43,645 nucleotides of DNA. It comes from Candidatus Flexifilum breve (lineage in GTDB: Bacteria > Chloroflexota > Anaerolineae > Aggregatilineales > Phototrophicaceae). The stretch covers positions 1 through 43,645 of the forward strand of contig JADKGC010000019.1 in the NCBI GenBank assembly GCA_016717205.1, read 5' to 3'. Position numbers and translations under genes: made by a program. Positions 25,544 through 32,714 of this stretch are shown in pieces; position 1 is the stretch's first letter, and every line of letters begins with the position of its first letter. Under the pieces are notes generated by a model that worked only from the letters and a program-made list of their open reading frames with translations, was not told the origin of the DNA and made no database searches.

Positions 25544-25847
25544 ATGGAAGTGCATGCGGTCTTTGTGGGCGGGGAACTGCTCGACGTGGGCGACCATCTG
25601 CCGTTTTTGCAGGCGCTCGCCGATGGGGGTGTATGACGCGCAGGCCGTGACCATGATCAAGCCGGACACGGGCGAACGGCGACTGTATCAGATCAAGCGG
25701 TATCTGGACGTGTGCCCGAATGCGACGGCGCAGGATGTCGAGCGCGAGTTTGGGCTGACGGTCAGCGAGTTGGTGACGGCGCTGCTCGACCTGCAGCGGG
25801 CGGGATTGATCGAGAGCGTGCGACTGGGACAAGCAACCGCGGCGTAG
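25544..25847 (+). CDS. Winged-helix-like protein, paralogue B (one frameshift)
   Basis: About 100 residues. It starts MEVHAVFVGGELLDVGDHLP (ATG at 25544), and the frame breaks at the G5 run 25625-25629. Reading G4 gives LADGVYDAQAVTMIKPDTGE and joins it to YQIKRYLDVCPNATAQDVER. Aligned with the upstream gene it shares HAVFVGG/YALFVNG, the YQI...YLDVC/YSI...YVAEC stretch and the C-terminal LLDLQRAGLIES/LATLERYGMLQS. A tandem duplication is the natural explanation. Confidence 0.65.
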
Positions 25848-25869
25848 GTATGCCGATTGTGGAAAGCGA

Positions 25870-25897
25870 GGGCGGCAGACGGGTATATCTGCCGCCC
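25870..25897 (+). other. Strong hairpin before the initiator gene
   Basis: GGGCGGCAGA and TCTGCCGCCC form a perfect 10-bp stem with the loop CGGGTATA. It lies between paralogue B and the likely start of the DnaD-like gene. If the more upstream ATG at 25850 were used, the hairpin would be inside the coding region. It may attenuate translation or be another dispersed palindrome. Confidence 0.6.
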
Positions 25898-25915
25898 AGC
25901 AGGGAGAAAAAGATT

Positions 25916-26986
25916 GTGGCAAAAAGACTCATTACAGCGCCAGCAAAAGCCAAGCTCATCATGGTGCGCGAGGAATATCTGGCGATCACGAATGGCGACC
26001 CGTGCGCGGCGGCGATCCTGCACTGGCTGGAACGCTGGGCGAGCTGGCGCATGGAGATGCATCAGGACACGTGGCGGGGGCCGCTGACGCGCGCGGAAAT
26101 CGGCGCGGAGATGCTGGGGACGTTCACGGTGTACCGCATCAGCCGGGCGATCACGATGCTGACGAAGTGCGGCTTTATCGACGTGATGCAGGGCGTGCGG
26201 CATGCGTATGATCGCAAGCAGATGCTGCGCATCAACATCGACGCGGTGCAGGAAGCGATCGACGCATGGTTTCGCATCGTGGAAGATGCGGAATCGCAGA
26301 ATGCAAAATGCAGATCCGAAGAATGCAAAATGCGAAATCGCATTATGGAAGATGCGGATCCGAAGAATGCAAAATGCGAATCCGCGTCCTCTACATTAGA
26401 AGATCAGAGTCTTAGATCAGAGTCTCCTGATCAGAAAGAAGATCAGAAAGCAGCAGCAGAACACGCGCGCGAGCGCGCGGAGGCGGCAGCGGCTGCGGAT
26501 CACATCACCGACGAGATGCGGGAAAGTTTCGATCAACCGCCAAAAGATCAGCCTCACCCCCGACCCATCTCCCAGGGGAGAGGGGAGTACTTCCAAGCGG
26601 GGACGATCGGCGTGGCGAGCACCACTCCCCCCAGTTCCGCGCGCCCCCCTCTCCGTGGCGAGTCGGTGACGGCGTATGAGCGCAACATCGGCAAGGCGGG
26701 CGAGGTGGTGCGCCAGGCAATTGTCGCGGCGGTGGGCAAATATGGCGACGCGGTGGTGATCCAGAAGATCGAGCAGGCAGCACGCAAGGGCGCGAAAAGT
26801 TGGGCGTATGTCGAAGCGATGCTCACCGATGTGAAGCGTCCGGCGGGTGAGCGCGTCGCGTGGGGCGAGAAAGACGATCTGCCACGGGTGACGGTCAACG
26901 CGGAATATGCGGGGTGGGATGGCAAGGGCAGTCTGCTGGAATTCATGCGGTCACGCCATGAGATGCGACCGGAGGAAACGCCGTGA
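25916..26986 (+). CDS. DnaD-like replication initiator
   Basis: 356 residues from GTG at 25916 (MAKRLITAPAKAKLIMVREE; GGGAG upstream). Residues ~20-115 hold a winged helix (LTRAEIGAEMLGTFTVYRIS, then CGFIDV). The middle is low-complexity and encodes the iterons, with repeated NAKC-type peptides. A translated palindromic repeat follows (PHPRPISQGRGEY). The C-terminal ~100 residues match a DnaD domain (SVTAYERNIGKAGEVVRQAI, then AARKGAKSWAYVEAMLTDVK). This arrangement is seen in phage initiators that bind an origin inside their own gene and load host helicase. An alternative start is ATG 25850. Confidence 0.82.
   Translation: MAKRLITAPAKAKLIMVREEYLAITNGDPCAAAILHWLERWASWRMEMHQDTWRGPLTRAEIGAEMLGTFTVYRISRAITMLTKCGFIDVMQGVRHAYDRKQMLRINIDAVQEAIDAWFRIVEDAESQNAKCRSEECKMRNRIMEDADPKNAKCESASSTLEDQSLRSESPDQKEDQKAAAEHARERAEAAAAADHITDEMRESFDQPPKDQPHPRPISQGRGEYFQAGTIGVASTTPPSSARPPLRGESVTAYERNIGKAGEVVRQAIVAAVGKYGDAVVIQKIEQAARKGAKSWAYVEAMLTDVKRPAGERVAWGEKDDLPRVTVNAEYAGWDGKGSLLEFMRSRHEMRPEETP
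26277..26386 (+). other. Replication origin: five 22-bp iterons inside the initiator gene
   Basis: Units start at 26277, 26299, 26321, 26343 and 26365, exactly 22 bases apart. GAATGCAAAATGC is perfect in units 2, 3 and 5. Units 1 and 4 carry a G-GAAGATGC variant. The other nine positions follow G-R-A-W-Y-C-G-M-A. Because 22 is not a multiple of three, the same DNA is read in different frames, so the repeat is kept for its DNA sequence. Four GATCAG boxes spaced 12-14 bases follow (26402-26446) in an A-rich stretch that could be the unwinding region. Confidence 0.8.
26551..26588 (+). repeat. Palindromic repeat copy 8, in frame
   Basis: CCTCACCCCCGACCCATCTC then CCAGGGGAGAGGGGAG, inside the DnaD-like gene in a different reading frame from copies 5-7 (PHPRPISQGRGE). 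Preceded by AACCGCCAAAAGATCAG, the spacer also present in copy 2. Confidence 0.9.
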
Positions 26987-27255
26987 ACGCGCGGATCATC
27001 GATTGGATTTGTTGCCCGGACTGCGGCAGCAATGTGTTTCGCGCGGAGGGGATCGACGAGCAGGGCAACCCGGTCGGGACGATTGAGTGCACGTGCTGCC
27101 GATTCACGGCGCCCGATGTGCGGACGGCGGATGCAATGCGCAAGTGGTCACTCCTGTGTGAGCGGTTGGGGCACAACTGGATGACCATGACTACCTTCCG
27201 AGATGGCAAGACGCTGCGCGTGTGCGCGTTTTGCGGAAAGCACGAGGTCAAGTGA
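26983..27255 (+). CDS. Zinc-ribbon protein, Lar-like
   Basis: 90 residues from GTG at 26983, overlapping the initiator stop by four bases, with GGAGG upstream. Cys pairs CCPDCGS and CTCCRF, followed by TADAMRKWSLLCERLG, resemble Lar-type restriction alleviation proteins (CPxCG, C..C, then a helix ending in W). A third pair, CAFCGKH, is at the C-terminus. Lar-like proteins modify host restriction. The match is by pattern only, so a plain DNA-binding zinc ribbon is also possible. Confidence 0.6.
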   Translation: MNARIIDWICCPDCGSNVFRAEGIDEQGNPVGTIECTCCRFTAPDVRTADAMRKWSLLCERLGHNWMTMTTFRDGKTLRVCAFCGKHEVK

Positions 27256-27887
27256 TGAGCGATGGTAAGAAGGTCGCAGCGGAGGAAGCACGCGAAAAGG
27301 TGCTGATCATCCGGGACATGCTGAAAGACCAGTGCGACGAGATCGTGATCGCGGGAAGTCTGCGGCGCGGCAAGGCGCTGGTGGGCGATGGCGAGATCGT
27401 CGCGCTGCCGAAGTATGCGCCGAATCTGCTGGCGCGGCTGGATCGCATGGTCGCCGAGCAGCTCATCGTCAAGGCGGCGTATGGCGAGAAGCGCACGACG
27501 CGCTGGGGCAACAAATACCGCGGGTTTATGTATCAGGGGCTGCGGATTGAGTTGTTCGTGGCTGAGCCGGAGAACTGGGGCTATATCCTGTGGCTGCGGA
27601 CGGGGCCGGGCGAGGCCAATGCGTGGGTGATGCAGCGGTGCATCCAGAAGCATGCGCCGTATCGGGCGGTCGATGGGTACTGGACGGACGTGGAGAGCGG
27701 GCGGCGCATCCGCACGGCAGACGAGGCGGAGATGTTCCGTTTGCTGGGGATCAACTACGTGGTGCCACCGCAGAATCGATCACTGGCGCTGTACGCGGGA
27801 TTGATGCGGTATCCGCGGTGGGCGAAAGACGTGCATTATGTGGTCAGTGAAGAGCCGCCGACGTCGACGCAGGTGAGCCTGTTCTAG
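27255..27887 (+). CDS. Pol-beta-like nucleotidyltransferase
   Basis: 210 residues from ATG at 27255 (overlaps the previous stop, ATGA). The nucleotidyltransferase pattern is AGSLRRGKALVGDGEIVA (GS at 34-35, D45, E47), with a third acidic residue E99 in LRIELFV. AEPENWGYILWLRTGPGEAN and FRLLGINYVVPPQNR match the later part of family X polymerases. Two of the three usual aspartates are glutamates. It lacks the 8-kDa and PHP domains of longer family X enzymes. A role in gap filling or DNA end repair during replication is plausible. Confidence 0.78.
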   Translation: MSDGKKVAAEEAREKVLIIRDMLKDQCDEIVIAGSLRRGKALVGDGEIVALPKYAPNLLARLDRMVAEQLIVKAAYGEKRTTRWGNKYRGFMYQGLRIELFVAEPENWGYILWLRTGPGEANAWVMQRCIQKHAPYRAVDGYWTDVESGRRIRTADEAEMFRLLGINYVVPPQNRSLALYAGLMRYPRWAKDVHYVVSEEPPTSTQVSLF

Positions 27888-27905
27888 GGTCGTAGAAGGT
27901 GACTT

Positions 27906-28394
27906 ATGGCAAGCGACGAGCGGAAACAATTATTCAGAAAGCCGGTGCACAAGATCAGCGAGTTGATGCGGATTGTGCAGATTGTCGCCGATCGGCAGCG
28001 CAACATGCCGAAAGGGCGCGGCGTGCTGCCGGTCACCGTGCAGGCGTTCCTCGACGTGGATCGGCCTGAGCAGACGCTGCGGCGTGACATGACGTTTCTG
28101 TGGCGCGCTGGGTATTTGGAGCGCGTGGGGGCGAGCAAGGATGAGAAGGGCGTGGCGACGCGGCGCGGTTACCGGGTGGTGGGGATGAGTAAAAACAACC
28201 TCACCCCCGGCCCCTCTCCTAAAGGCGAGGGGAGCAAAGCAAAGAAGACGCTGCCGCTGGCGGATTCGGATGCGTTCAGCGGGTGGGAGGTGTGCCTGTT
28301 GTGCTACGGCGATGGGTACTACTTCGACGAGGATGGGCGCGAGCATCAATGCGCGGATTGTCACGGGTACGGGCAAGTGTGGGCGGGGAGATGA
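27906..28394 (+). CDS. Winged-helix / DnaJ-type zinc-finger protein
   Basis: 162 residues. Residues ~15-85 form a winged helix (VQAFLDVDRPEQTLRRDMTF, then LWRAGYLERVG). A linker of translated repeat (NLTPGPSPKGEGSK) follows. The C-terminus has two DnaJ-type CxxCxGxG motifs, CLLCYGDG and CADCHGYG. The repeat separates two domains. Probably a DNA-binding regulator; the target is unknown. Confidence 0.65.
   Translation: MASDERKQLFRKPVHKISELMRIVQIVADRQRNMPKGRGVLPVTVQAFLDVDRPEQTLRRDMTFLWRAGYLERVGASKDEKGVATRRGYRVVGMSKNNLTPGPSPKGEGSKAKKTLPLADSDAFSGWEVCLLCYGDGYYFDEDGREHQCADCHGYGQVWAGR
28199..28239 (+). repeat. Palindromic repeat copy 9, in frame
   Basis: CCTCACCCCCGGCCCCTCTC then CTAAAGGCGAGGGGAGCAAAG, inside the 27906-28394 gene, in the third reading frame (LTPGPSPKGEGSK). 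One mismatch in the stem. Confidence 0.88.
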
Positions 28395-28402
28395 TAGGGC
28401 AA

Positions 28403-28445
28403 CCTCACCCCGACCCCTCTCCGAAAAGAGGAGAGGGGAGACAAG
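28403..28445 (+). repeat. Palindromic repeat copy 10
   Basis: Intergenic, 8 bases after the stop of the 27906 gene. Arms CCCCTCTCC/GGAGAGGGG with the longer loop GAAAAGA. It has one C fewer in the CCTCACCCC box. Confidence 0.88.
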
Positions 28446-28465
28446 CAAAGAGAGCGAGGATAAAC

Positions 28466-29047
28466 ATGGGTGCAGATTTCACGGTACTGATCCACGAAGG
28501 GACTGAGCGCGCGAATAACTTTATGCAAGTGTTCGGGCGACTGCGAGTCAACGTTGTGTCATTTGTTCCGATGCTGGTTAACGTGCCGGGGTTTGATGAG
28601 CCGCAATCCGTTTACATGCTCGATCTAGCGATGATAACGACAGCCGAGCGGACGCGGTTGGTGAATCATCTGGCGGCACGGTTTCAGATTGACGCGGCAG
28701 AGGTCGAACTGCTGATCGACACGATGGGCGTGCCGATTCTGGCGCAAGAGTGCACGCTGACGGTCGAAAACCCGCAGCGGTGGATTGACGGTCTTGGCAC
28801 GGAAGACGACGAAGATGATGGCATCAACTACAACTATGATGCTGACGATGACTTCGATGACCAGCTCGCCAACTGCGGCATGACTGAGGGCGGGTATTGC
28901 ATGCTGGCCGGGACTGAGTACTGCGACTTTGAATGCCGGATCAGCTGGGACCCGGTCAATGAGCTGCTCGAATTCGATGAGGAAGAGGCACGGGCAACGT
29001 CGGAGAACGAGTATACGGGTCATGCCGGGGATGAAATCCCGTTTTAG
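28466..29047 (+). CDS. Early acidic protein, unknown
   Basis: 193 residues from ATG at 28466 (MGADFTVLIHEGTERANNFM), with GCGAGG upstream. The N-terminal ~110 residues look globular. Then comes a very acidic segment (TEDDEDDGINYNYDADDDFD), a cysteine-containing part (CGMTEGGYCMLAGTEYCDFE), and a C-terminus DEIPF, the ending seen in single-stranded DNA-binding proteins. SSB-like function is possible because of that tail, but the N-terminal half shows no OB-fold pattern I can confirm. Confidence 0.65.
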   Translation: MGADFTVLIHEGTERANNFMQVFGRLRVNVVSFVPMLVNVPGFDEPQSVYMLDLAMITTAERTRLVNHLAARFQIDAAEVELLIDTMGVPILAQECTLTVENPQRWIDGLGTEDDEDDGINYNYDADDDFDDQLANCGMTEGGYCMLAGTEYCDFECRISWDPVNELLEFDEEEARATSENEYTGHAGDEIPF

Positions 29048-29087
29048 TTGCATAAAAACGGGCATAAATTGCACTGAAAAGTTGCGT

Positions 29088-29110
29088 CGGGGGCGCGTTA
29101 GTGCGCCCCG
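29088..29110 (+). promoter_or_regulatory. Hairpin with GCGCGTTAG motif before the packaging genes
   Basis: GGGGCGC and GCGCCCC pair around GTTAGT, and the 5' arm contains GCGCGTTA (29093-29100). Two related copies follow (ATGCGTTAG at ~29113 and GCGCGTTACGG at ~29132). No T run, so it is not a standard terminator. It lies in the 180-base gap between early and packaging genes and may mark a late promoter or operator. Confidence 0.4.
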
Positions 29111-29226
29111 GATGCGTTAGTAGGGCGGATGCGCGTTACGGTTTAAGGGTGGGTGTAGCAGGGATGCGTATAGTCATAATGGCGATGGCGCGAAAACGGC
29201 GGGAATTTGACAGGATTTGACGCACT

Positions 29227-29643
29227 ATGGCGAAAGTCACGAAAACGGAACTGAGAAAGGCGCTGGAAGCGCACGGCGGGGTGATCGCCAAAGTGGCGGA
29301 CGCGTACCAGGTCACGCGGCAGACGGTTTACAACTGGATCGACACGTATCACCTGCGCGAGATGGTCGAGGCGTCGCGCGTGCTGATGTTCGACATGGCG
29401 GCGGATAACGTGTTTGTCGCCGTGGAGAAGGGCGACTTTGAGGCGAGCAAATTTGTGCTGACGCACATGCCGACGCCGAAACGCTGGTCGAACCGGCAAG
29501 AGCTGACCGGGGCGAATGGCATGCCGCTCGGCGGGCTGCCGCAGGATGTGCTGGAGTATATGGGCAAGGTGGGCATCACGCCGGATGTGTTCATGAATCA
29601 GTTCGTCGAGATGATGCGCGCAGAGATGGGCGGCGGGCAATGA
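29227..29643 (+). CDS. Terminase small subunit
   Basis: 138 residues. The N-terminal helix-turn-helix GGVIAKVADAYQVTRQTVYN is typical of TerS, which recognises the packaging site. A helical oligomerisation part and a short C-terminal tail that can contact the large subunit follow. It overlaps the next gene by four bases and lies one gene before the large subunit. Confidence 0.85.
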   Translation: MAKVTKTELRKALEAHGGVIAKVADAYQVTRQTVYNWIDTYHLREMVEASRVLMFDMAADNVFVAVEKGDFEASKFVLTHMPTPKRWSNRQELTGANGMPLGGLPQDVLEYMGKVGITPDVFMNQFVEMMRAEMGGGQ

Positions 29644-29900
29644 GCATGGTGCTGGCGGTCGAGGTGGCGACAAAGTGTAAGCTGCCGTTACGGGTCGATG
29701 ACAACGGGCGCGAGCGGGTGATCATGGCGGCGCGGAATGTCGAGCGCTTCAAGCGGGTGTATCTGGTGTTTGCGGATGCGCCAGACGATGAGATCGACGT
29801 GCCGATGGGGTGTCATTTTGGGCTGGTGGAAGAGATGGCCTCACCCCCGACTCCTCTCCGAGCGGAGAGGGAGAAGGCTAAGATAAGGGATTTTCTATGA
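29640..29900 (+). CDS. Small protein between terminase genes, ends in a repeat
   Basis: 86 residues starting MSMVLAVEVATKCKLPLRVD. The last ~20 residues are translated from palindromic repeat copy 11 (MASPPTPLRAEREKAKIRDF). The stop overlaps the start of the large terminase gene (ATGA), so the repeat may have supplied the end of this gene. No motif recognised. Confidence 0.6.
   Translation: MSMVLAVEVATKCKLPLRVDDNGRERVIMAARNVERFKRVYLVFADAPDDEIDVPMGCHFGLVEEMASPPTPLRAEREKAKIRDFL
29839..29876 (+). repeat. Palindromic repeat copy 11, in frame
   Basis: CCTCACCCCCGACTCCTCTC then CGAGCGGAGAGGGAGAAG. It forms the C-terminal coding end of the 29640-29900 gene, just before the terminase large subunit. 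It shares spacer GAAGAGATGG with copy 7. Confidence 0.9.
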
Positions 29901-31213
29901 CCGTACAGGCCAACAATGCCCAGGCGGCAAAGCTGGCGCGATTGCTGTATCAACGGCTGATGGTGAAAGAACTGCCGCCGATGTATGCGCAGCAAGAAGC
30001 GTTCGTGCTCACAGAAGCGCATCATGCGGCGTTCGTGGCGGGCATCGGCTCGGGGAAGTCGTGGGCTGGGGCGCTGCGCGCGTGGCGCGCGGCGCATGGC
30101 CGGATCGGTCAGCGGCGCATCCCTGTGCCGAATTTGGGCATGTTCACTGCGCCGACTGAGGACATGATCCGTAAGGCGAGTCTGCGCTCATTTCTCGACA
30201 TTGCCGAATTGATGGGCGAGCCGATCACCCACGAGATGCACAACAAAAACGAGAAACTGATCAAGCTCAAGAATGGGAGCGAGATCTACTATGCGTCGAC
30301 GCAGCACCCGGATCGTCTGCGCGGCCCGTCGCTGAGCTGGTACTGGGGGGATGAAGCGGCGATGTATACGCCAGATGTGCATCCGATCGCGATCGGTCGT
30401 CTGCGCCAGCATGGGCTGCTGGGCTATGACTGGTACAGCACCACGCCGCGCGGCAGGAACTGGGTGTTTCGCAAGTTTGTGATGGATCACCCGAATGACC
30501 CGGACTATTTCATCGTCAAGGCGTCGAGCCGCGAAAACACGTTCATTGACAAGGCGATTGTGGATGCCTGGGCGCTGGAATATGTCGGGGACTTTGCGGC
30601 GCAGGAACTCGACGCGGAATTCGTGGCGTTTGAGGGGCTGATCTACAGCGAATTCGACCGGGCGCGGCATGTCAGCGCGACGGTGCGGCAGTATCCGCGG
30701 TATGTGGCGGGGGTCGACTGGGGCTTTGCTAATCCGGGCGTGATCATTTTGTGTGGTGTGGATGGCGACGGACGCATGGGCGTGGTGCAGGAACTCTATG
30801 AGCGGTCACGGCGGATTGAGGAATGGGTGAGCATGGCCGTGCAACTGCGCGGGATGTATCGGATTGAGCGGTTCTACTGTGACCCGGCCAACCCGGACAA
30901 CATCAAGGCGTTTGTGGCGGCGGGACTGCCTGCCGAGGCGGCGGATAACACCGTGCAGACGGGGATACAGGCGGTCAAGGCGCGGCTGGTCACGCGGGCG
31001 GATGGGCAAGCCGCGGCTGACGCTGACACATGACGCGATCAACCTGATTGACGATTCGAGAGCTATCAATGGGCGAAAAACGTGCACGGCCTGCGCGACG
31101 AGCCGCTGAAAACCCATGACCATGCGCTAGATGCATTGAGATACGCGATTATGGGGATAGATCATCCGAAGACGCGCAGGTTAGAAGCGAAGACGACGAG
31201 CTGGATAGGGTAG
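29897..31213 (+). CDS. Terminase large subunit (two frameshifts near the end)
   Basis: About 438 residues. Walker A AGIGSGKS (48-55), Walker B SWYWGDEA with D152/E153, nuclease acid D274 in AGVDWGFANP, second acid D329 in RFYCDPANP, and the final LDALRYAIMG after two breaks. Near 31010 one extra G, and near 31051 one missing A, restore RADGKPRLTLTHDAINLIDE and FESYQWAKNVHGLRDEPLKT to a stop at 31211-31213. It cuts and drives the DNA into the head. Subgroup cannot be told from this alone, but circular permutation and the TerS/TerL type suggest headful packaging. Confidence 0.92.
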
Positions 31214-31221
31214 GGGGCAAG

Positions 31222-32610
31222 ATGCTGACATCAATCAAGGGGCGGCTGCTGGCGGCGGGGCTGGCACTGCCGGAAACGTGGGAAGACGAGATCAATACGT
31301 GGGGGCAGCAGGTGGCGCTGTTTCGGCAGTATGCCGAGGGCGATCACCGGGCGAAGCTGACGCCGGAAATGCGCGACATGCTGCGCGTCAGCGGTGGAGT
31401 GCTCGACCAGTTCAACATCAACTATGCGGATCTGGTGATCGCCAAGATGGGCGACCGGCTGACGGTGGCGGGCATCGACGCGGACAATGACGCCGGGTCG
31501 AAGTGGGCGGCGCAGGTGCTGGATGATAACCGCTTTGACGGTTTACAGATGGATGTCGTCGACGGGACTGCGCGACGGGATCACCTTCCTGATGGTCGCC
31601 CCGGATGAAGACACGGCGCGCCGATGCTGGCGCATGAACTGTGCTGGGACGGGGACACGGGCATGATCCCCGTGTATGACCGGATGGGTAAGCGGATCGT
31701 CGCCGCGGTCAAGGTGTGGTATGAGACCGACGACGAGCGGCGCGTGAATATCTACTTCCCCGACCGGGTCGAGAAGTATGCCGAGGCTGAGCAGACGCTG
31801 AGCGCGGGCGAGGTCGTGCCGTGGGTGAGCAACGGGCAGCCGATTGGCGTGCCGGTGGTGCCGTTCGTGAACCGGGCGAAGGCGCGGCTGAGCTATGGTA
31901 TCAGCGAGATCGCCAGCATGATCCCCTCACAGGATGCGCTCAACCGCACGATGGTCAGTATGGTCATGACGGCGGAATTGTCGGCGTTCCAGATCAAGGT
32001 GGCGGTGGGGTTTGCGCCGCCAGCGAAAGTCGTGCCGGGGATGATCATCAAGATCGCCGAGGAAGGGCTCGGCAACGATCAGAAGGTCGACATGTTCACG
32101 CTGGAACAGGCGCAGCTCGTGCCGTTCATCTCCCAAGCGCAGTTTCTGATTGAGCAGATCGGGACCATCACGCAGACGCCGCTGCCGTCACAAATGGGCG
32201 GCGACTCGGCGAGCGGTGAATCGCTGAAACAGCGCGAGATCGGGCTGCTGGGGAAGGTCAGGCGCTTCCAAGTCAAGGCGGGGAATGCGTGGGAAGACGT
32301 GATGAAGATGGCGGCGACCGTGCAAAATGCGTATTCGCCGACGGCGCGCGCGCCACAGGTCAAGCGGTGGGTGTGCCGCTGGGAAGACGCGGATATTCGG
32401 AACGATGCTGAGGTGATCACTAACGCGATCAAGATGCGCGAGCTGGTCGGCGACAAGGAAGTGCTGCGGCTCGTCGCACCAGTGTGGGGATACACCGCGC
32501 AGCAGATCGACGCGATTATGGCGGAGAAGCGGCTCGCGCAGGCCGATCAACTGGCGGCGCTGGCGGGCAATCTGCCGGGCTTCGATAACTTCACGGCGCC
32601 AGTGCAATGA
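31222..32610 (+). CDS. Portal protein, SPP1 gp6-like (two frameshifts)
   Basis: About 462 residues after joining. The N-terminal part (LTPEMRDMLRVSGGVLDQFN, then YADLVIAKMGDRLTVAGIDA) and the rest (VWYETDDERRVNIYFPDRVE, FVNRAKARLSYGISEIASMI, QTPLPSQMGGDSASGESLKQ) match gp6-type portals. The frame breaks near 31570 and 31615. The bridging frame reads GLRDGITFLMVAPDEDTARR. The stop overlaps the candidate holin start (ATGA). It lies directly after the terminase but on the opposite strand from the rest of the head genes. Confidence 0.88.
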
Positions 32611-32714
32611 ACGTGATTATGCTGCTGGGAGCATATTGCGTGCTGAGCGTGCTGGTGAGTTTGTTTGTCGCGCGGTGGCTGCGCTGGTGCAGTGAATCGG
32701 AGCCGATAGAATGA
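32607..32714 (+). CDS. 35-residue membrane protein, candidate holin
   Basis: MNVIMLLGAYCVLSVLVSLF is followed by VARWLRWCSESEPIE: one membrane helix (residues ~3-22), a basic/aromatic boundary and a short polar tail. Overlaps of four bases with the portal stop and the endolysin start show a coupled unit. Very small holins or release helpers are often found right before an endolysin. This is inferred from size and place. Confidence 0.6.
   Translation: MNVIMLLGAYCVLSVLVSLFVARWLRWCSESEPIE

Noticed and set aside
26299..26386. CRISPR array
   Set aside because: Repeats of 13-22 bp without unique spacers, located inside a gene and with a 22-bp period. They are iterons. No CRISPR array or cas gene was seen in the window.
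29897..32610. Programmed frameshifts in TerL and portal
   Set aside because: The breaks occur at several sites without slippery heptamers, need changes in both directions, and match the errors seen elsewhere in the assembly.
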